The notes beneath the pieces are model-generated. The model ran no database searches. It was not told the origin of the DNA and saw only the letters and a list, made by a program, of their open reading frames with translations. Made by a program: the position numbers and the translations under genes. Shown here piece by piece: positions 4,401 through 7,558 of a DNA stretch of 7,558 nt. How positions within the stretch are numbered: position 1 is the first letter of the stretch; each line of letters begins with the position of its first letter. The stretch comes from CAYXGE01 sp964464435 (GTDB lineage Bacteria; Pseudomonadota; Gammaproteobacteria; Burkholderiales; Methylophilaceae), in assembly GCA_964464435.1 (NCBI GenBank), contig CAYXGE010000089.1, positions 1 through 7,558 on the forward strand, given 5' to 3'.

Positions 4401-6737
4401 ATGTTAAAGGTTAAAAAACTAGCACTCAGTATTTCAATACTGTTTAGCACAAATCTTGCGTTTGCAGAAGGAGTGACAATTCTTCACGTGGGTGACCAAG
4501 AAAGTTGGTTGTTGTCTGCCCAAGGCAATTTGCGTGATAACGCTACGCAAGCAATTTCTTTTTATGGTGGTGTTGATCGCTTAGCTACAGTAATGGCTAA
4601 CGCTCAAGCCGCAGCAACAAGTGCTGGTAGAACAGTGATTAAATTAAACGCAGGTGATGCTTTATTGCCTGGTCCACGCTTTACAGCGAGCTTAGTAAAC
4701 TTACCTAATGCCTACAATGGTGGACAAGACTTTTACGATGCCATTGCGATGCGTCAAATTGGCTTTGACGCCACGGTATTTGGTAATCATGAGTTTGATT
4801 TAGGTCCAGCCACAGCAGCAAGATTTGCTGAAGTAACAGGTACAACCTACTTGTCATCAAACCTAAACTTTGATGCTACTCCAGAATTTAGCGCTTTAAA
4901 AACCGCTGGAACTGTTGCACCTTCAAAAATTATTACAACTAGTAATGGCAAAAAAATTGGTATCGTTGGTGCAACAACACCTTTGTTACCAAAAATCTCA
5001 TCGCCAGGTGCAGTTAACTTAATTGGCTACAATGCAAGTGCAACAGATGAACAAAACTTACAAGCTTTAATTCCTATTATTCAAGCTGAAGTAGATCGTT
5101 TGCGTACATCTGAAGGCGTCACAATGGTCATTTTGATGAGCCATTTACAAAATGCCAATAACGAAATCAACGTTGTAGTACCTGCTTTGTCAGGTGTGGA
5201 TCTAGTTGTTTCTGGCGGTGGCCATGAGTTGATGAGAGACCCAGATGATTTGTTAATCAATGGTGGTGTGGCTCCGACCTTTAATACACATCCAGTTAAT
5301 GCGATTGATTCAACGGGTAAAACTGTTCCTGTGTTAACTGGTCACTTTGGTAACCGTTATGTGGGTGAAGTTAATCTTACCATTAATGATACAACGGGTG
5401 CGCTAACTAGCATTGATAGTACACGTATGATTCGTGTTTCAGGTGCTGCTACAGATGCTGACCGCGTAGTAGGCGATGCTGTGCTAAACGCTAATGTGAT
5501 TTTACCTGTACAAAATTATATCAATGCATTAAATGCACAAATTATTGGTACTACCGCAACTAGACTCAATGGTCCAACACATACAAGCTGTACACCTGTT
5601 GCTCCAGCAACAAGGTGCGTATTTATCGCTGGTGTGCGAAATGCAGAAACAGGTTTGGGTAACTTGGTGGCTGATGCGATGCGTTTTGCGGGAAATGCTG
5701 ATGTGGCAATTCAAAATGGCGGTGGTATTCGCACTAATATTGCTGCAGCGGGTAATGTGTCAATAGGTGATACTTTTAATATTCTACCATTTACTAATTT
5801 AGTTAAACGGGCACAGAGTATGAATGCTACGCAACTCAAAGATTTGCTTGAGCATGCATATGCATTAAATAGCCCTAATGGTGCTAATAATGGACGTTAT
5901 GCGCAAGTATCTGGCATGCAAGTCATTTATGATACTACTAGAACACCACGAAACTCTGCTGCCGTTGCATCGTCAGTAGGCACAGGCGATAGAGTGAGAA
6001 GCATTATATTAGATGACGGCACTGTATTAGTAGAAAATGGTGTAGTTGTTGACACAGAACGTACTTTTTCTTTTGCTACCATCGATTTTACAGCTAATGG
6101 TGGTGATGGTTATCCGTTTGCATTTAATAACGTAGTATTTGAAAACAGTCCATTTACTATCACTTACCAAGAAGCACTTGCTAATTATATTCAAACACCA
6201 AAATCTGAAGGTGGATTAGGTCGTATTAATGCAGCTGATGGTGATGAAATCACCAACAATATGTATGGTTTAGAAAACCAGTACGACAATGTGGGCCGTT
6301 TGATAGATTCTGCAATCGCAGTGACAACACCTGGAGTAACTAGAAGAGGTACAGTTGGTCGCGACACTTTGGTTGGTACAGCAGGGGATGACATCATTAT
6401 CGGTGGCTTAGGTTTAGATACCTTAACAGGTGGTGCAGGCGGCGATAGATTTGTCTATAACAGCATGCGTGAAGCAGGAGATACCATTACAGATTTCACA
6501 CCTTATGCAGATAAGCTAGATATTAGTGTATTGCTTGCTAATTTAGGTATAGGTCTATTAAGCAATATTGAAAGTGAAACAATCTTATTGAACGATGTGA
6601 TCGGCGGTGTTCAAGTGCAAATTGATGCGGATGGACTTGGGCCTGCGCCAGCAAGAAATTTAGTTTTACTTAAGGGCTTAACTGCTTCACAAGTAAAAGT
6701 GAATAGAGACATTATGCAATATTTATTACCACAATAA
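4401..6737 (+). CDS. UshA-like 5'-nucleotidase/metallophosphatase with RTX tail
   Basis: This 778-residue secreted phosphatase is expected to release phosphate from nucleotides. Order: signal peptide (1-22, AFA|EG); calcineurin-like metallophosphatase domain (about 25-345); 5'-nucleotidase C-terminal domain (about 370-600); four RTX nonapeptides (650-685); type I secretion-like tail to 778. Metal-site motifs are D32, D86 in NAGD, N129-H130 in GNHE, H248 in MSHL and H275 in GGGHEL. C-domain signatures are NGGGIR (439-444), GRYAQVSG (498-505) and NGGDGYPF (566-573). The first motif reads GDQES rather than the usual NDxH, so E34 replaces a metal-ligand histidine, and the usual GHxH is GGGHEL. 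I recall DQE variants in atypical alkaline phosphatases, so a broader phosphomonoesterase or phosphodiesterase is possible. The gene follows the PEP-CTERM gene by 41 bases without a terminator. The fold is secure; the exact substrate is not. Confidence 0.88.
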   Translation: MLKVKKLALSISILFSTNLAFAEGVTILHVGDQESWLLSAQGNLRDNATQAISFYGGVDRLATVMANAQAAATSAGRTVIKLNAGDALLPGPRFTASLVNLPNAYNGGQDFYDAIAMRQIGFDATVFGNHEFDLGPATAARFAEVTGTTYLSSNLNFDATPEFSALKTAGTVAPSKIITTSNGKKIGIVGATTPLLPKISSPGAVNLIGYNASATDEQNLQALIPIIQAEVDRLRTSEGVTMVILMSHLQNANNEINVVVPALSGVDLVVSGGGHELMRDPDDLLINGGVAPTFNTHPVNAIDSTGKTVPVLTGHFGNRYVGEVNLTINDTTGALTSIDSTRMIRVSGAATDADRVVGDAVLNANVILPVQNYINALNAQIIGTTATRLNGPTHTSCTPVAPATRCVFIAGVRNAETGLGNLVADAMRFAGNADVAIQNGGGIRTNIAAAGNVSIGDTFNILPFTNLVKRAQSMNATQLKDLLEHAYALNSPNGANNGRYAQVSGMQVIYDTTRTPRNSAAVASSVGTGDRVRSIILDDGTVLVENGVVVDTERTFSFATIDFTANGGDGYPFAFNNVVFENSPFTITYQEALANYIQTPKSEGGLGRINAADGDEITNNMYGLENQYDNVGRLIDSAIAVTTPGVTRRGTVGRDTLVGTAGDDIIIGGLGLDTLTGGAGGDRFVYNSMREAGDTITDFTPYADKLDISVLLANLGIGLLSNIESETILLNDVIGGVQVQIDADGLGPAPARNLVLLKGLTASQVKVNRDIMQYLLPQ
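6348..6455 (+). repeat. Four RTX nonapeptide repeats in the nucleotidase
   Basis: Residues 650-685 divide into GTVGRDTLV, GTAGDDIII, GGLGLDTLT and GGAGGDRFV. They match the nuclease repeats (3218-3325) unit by unit. The following tails also align (DTITDFTP with DTINDFTP; VQIDADGLG with LQIDADGTG). The two tails therefore share a common origin. Confidence 0.85.
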
Positions 6738-6773
6738 TTGCTGAACTTAATTCAATTACAAAATTTTTAATTT

Positions 6774-6780
6774 AAGGAAA
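6774..6780 (+). promoter_or_regulatory. Ribosome binding site of the second PEP-CTERM gene
   Basis: AAGGAAA lies 4 bases before the ATG at 6785, with the AGGA core at 6775-6778. It differs from the ACTTAGGGG sites of the two preceding genes. Confidence 0.6.
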
Positions 6781-6784
6781 TATC

Positions 6785-7333
6785 ATGAAAAAAAGCATTA
6801 AATCTATCCTTGTTTTAGTAGCACTTACATTCGGTTTGCAAGCACAAGCAGGAATTCAAAACTACAGTTTCTCAGGAATTCTAACTTCAGGTGATTACAT
6901 CAATGAGACATTTTCTGGAGACTTTAGTTTTGATGATGCAACAATAGACAATAGTGGTTTTGATATTGCAACGTTGCTAAGCTTTAATATGAATTTTTTA
7001 AATACTAACTATACTTTAGTTAATGCTATCGATTATCCAACAATAATGCCCGATGTTTCATTTCTAGATGGCTCATTTTTGGGCTTAAGTATAAGTTTAG
7101 ATTATGCTCCACCATTACAGTCGGTTACTTTATATGGTTTTACATTTATTCCAGGTCAAGTTAATCAATCAGAAGCTTTTGTAGCTTATGATACTGACAG
7201 CATAGGCTTTAGCGGTGATGGCAGCGTGACATATACAATGACTGCACCTATCCCAGAACCAGAAACCTATGCCATGTTGCTAGCTGGTTTAGGTTTAGTA
7301 GGGTTAATTGGTGCTAAACGTAAAGTTGCTTAA
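6785..7333 (+). CDS. Second PEP-CTERM surface protein, last gene of the operon
   Basis: This 182-residue exported protein of unknown function has a Sec signal peptide at 1-22 (AQA|GI). Its short, mostly beta, acidic body includes FSGILTSG and FSGDFSFDD near the start, a style common in small PEP-CTERM proteins. Its body does not resemble the other PEP-CTERM protein at 3643-4359. Only the tails match: APIPEPETYAMLLAGLGLVG from residue 154, PEP at 157-159, then a hydrophobic helix and the basic end AKRKVA. It has no cysteines. It lies 47 bases after the nucleotidase and 44 bases before the terminator stem, so it closes the operon. Processing by an exosortase/EpsH system encoded elsewhere is expected from the family. 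A structural, matrix or enzyme-anchoring role is inference. Confidence 0.85.
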   Translation: MKKSIKSILVLVALTFGLQAQAGIQNYSFSGILTSGDYINETFSGDFSFDDATIDNSGFDIATLLSFNMNFLNTNYTLVNAIDYPTIMPDVSFLDGSFLGLSISLDYAPPLQSVTLYGFTFIPGQVNQSEAFVAYDTDSIGFSGDGSVTYTMTAPIPEPETYAMLLAGLGLVGLIGAKRKVA

Positions 7334-7376
7334 TGTATTAATAGACAATTTGCGGTATTTAAGATAGATGATTGTT

Positions 7377-7418
7377 CAAAACAAGTATGCCTGAAAGGTA
7401 TGCTTGTTTTGTTATTTT
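7377..7418 (+). terminator. Intrinsic terminator of the operon
   Basis: Bases 7377-7391 pair with 7397-7411 in a 15-pair stem (two G-T wobbles at 7386/7402 and 7389/7399) around a TGAAA loop, followed by TTATTTT. It begins 44 bases after the last stop codon. No comparable hairpin with a T-run occurs in the three gaps between the genes, which supports a single transcript ending here. Confidence 0.85.
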
Positions 7419-7479
7419 AACAAATAATGATTTAATCAATGCAAACGATAAAATAGACTAGCAGTATTACTTGGAAGTA

Positions 7480-7488
7480 TGCTAATAT
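7480..7488 (+). promoter_or_regulatory. Possible extended -10 promoter near the right edge
   Basis: TGCTAATAT is an extended -10 (TGn plus TAATAT) followed by a GC-rich CGCGCC discriminator. No acceptable -35 lies 16-18 bases upstream. If real, it would drive a gene or RNA starting beyond or near the right edge. Nothing recognisable is encoded between it and 7558. Confidence 0.3.
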
Positions 7489-7558
7489 CGCGCCTCTGTA
7501 AATTTTTGCAGAAATTTATGCACAACCCATTGAAGGGTGCCTATTCTTAGGTGTTTCA

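Noticed and set aside
5533..5766. Plus-strand open frame of 77 codons inside the nucleotidase gene
   Set aside because: It overlaps out of frame the conserved 5'-nucleotidase C-terminal domain (NGGGIR region) and has no ribosome site or domain.
7520..7540. Possible hairpin GCAC...GTGC with inner ACCC/GGGT pairing
   Set aside because: The two pairings compete and leave bulges, there is no T-run, and no riboswitch or RNA family is recognisable.
7482..7556. Minus-strand frame entering from the right edge and ending at 7482
   Set aside because: It is open for 25 codons but no family is recognisable, and a second minus frame ends at 7516. The stretch is too short to decide whether a convergent gene ends here.

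Overview
The window reads as a moderately AT-rich Gram-negative chromosome segment, most likely from a betaproteobacterium of the Methylophilaceae type (Methylotenera-like). The basis is the codon and base composition, Sec signal peptides, two PEP-CTERM (exosortase) sorting tails of the form PIPEPETYAMLL.GLGL.G, and RTX/type I secretion tails. The genus is an inference; no rRNA or housekeeping gene is present to fix it.

Layout. At the left edge (1-66, minus strand) is the 5' end of a divergent gene for an exported protein. A 415-base divergent intergenic region follows (67-481). It holds several short direct and inverted repeats, an extended -10 element (TATAGT, 426-431) and, exactly 10 bases upstream of it, an 18-base sequence resembling a degenerate Pho box. 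Four genes on the plus strand come next, separated by only 50, 41 and 47 bases, with no terminator until a strong intrinsic one at 7377-7418. They look like one operon: (1) an ExeM/NucH-type extracellular endonuclease with lamin-tail, OB-fold and EEP nuclease domains (482-3592); (2) a PEP-CTERM surface protein (3643-4359); (3) a UshA-like 5'-nucleotidase/metallophosphatase (4401-6737); (4) a second, unrelated PEP-CTERM protein (6785-7333). The last 140 bases contain no gene I can support, only a promoter-like extended -10.

How the genes may work together. The nuclease would cut extracellular DNA or RNA, the nucleotidase would remove phosphate from the resulting nucleotides, and the two PEP-CTERM proteins would sit at the cell surface or in the extracellular matrix. 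This suggests a system for scavenging phosphate (and nucleosides) from extracellular nucleic acid, plausibly under PhoB. Both enzymes end in homologous tails of about 125 residues, each with exactly four RTX nonapeptides and a type I secretion-like domain. The operon therefore alternates two export or sorting systems: enzyme with RTX tail, PEP-CTERM protein, enzyme with RTX tail, PEP-CTERM protein. Both enzymes also carry N-terminal Sec signal peptides, an unusual combination with a type I secretion tail.
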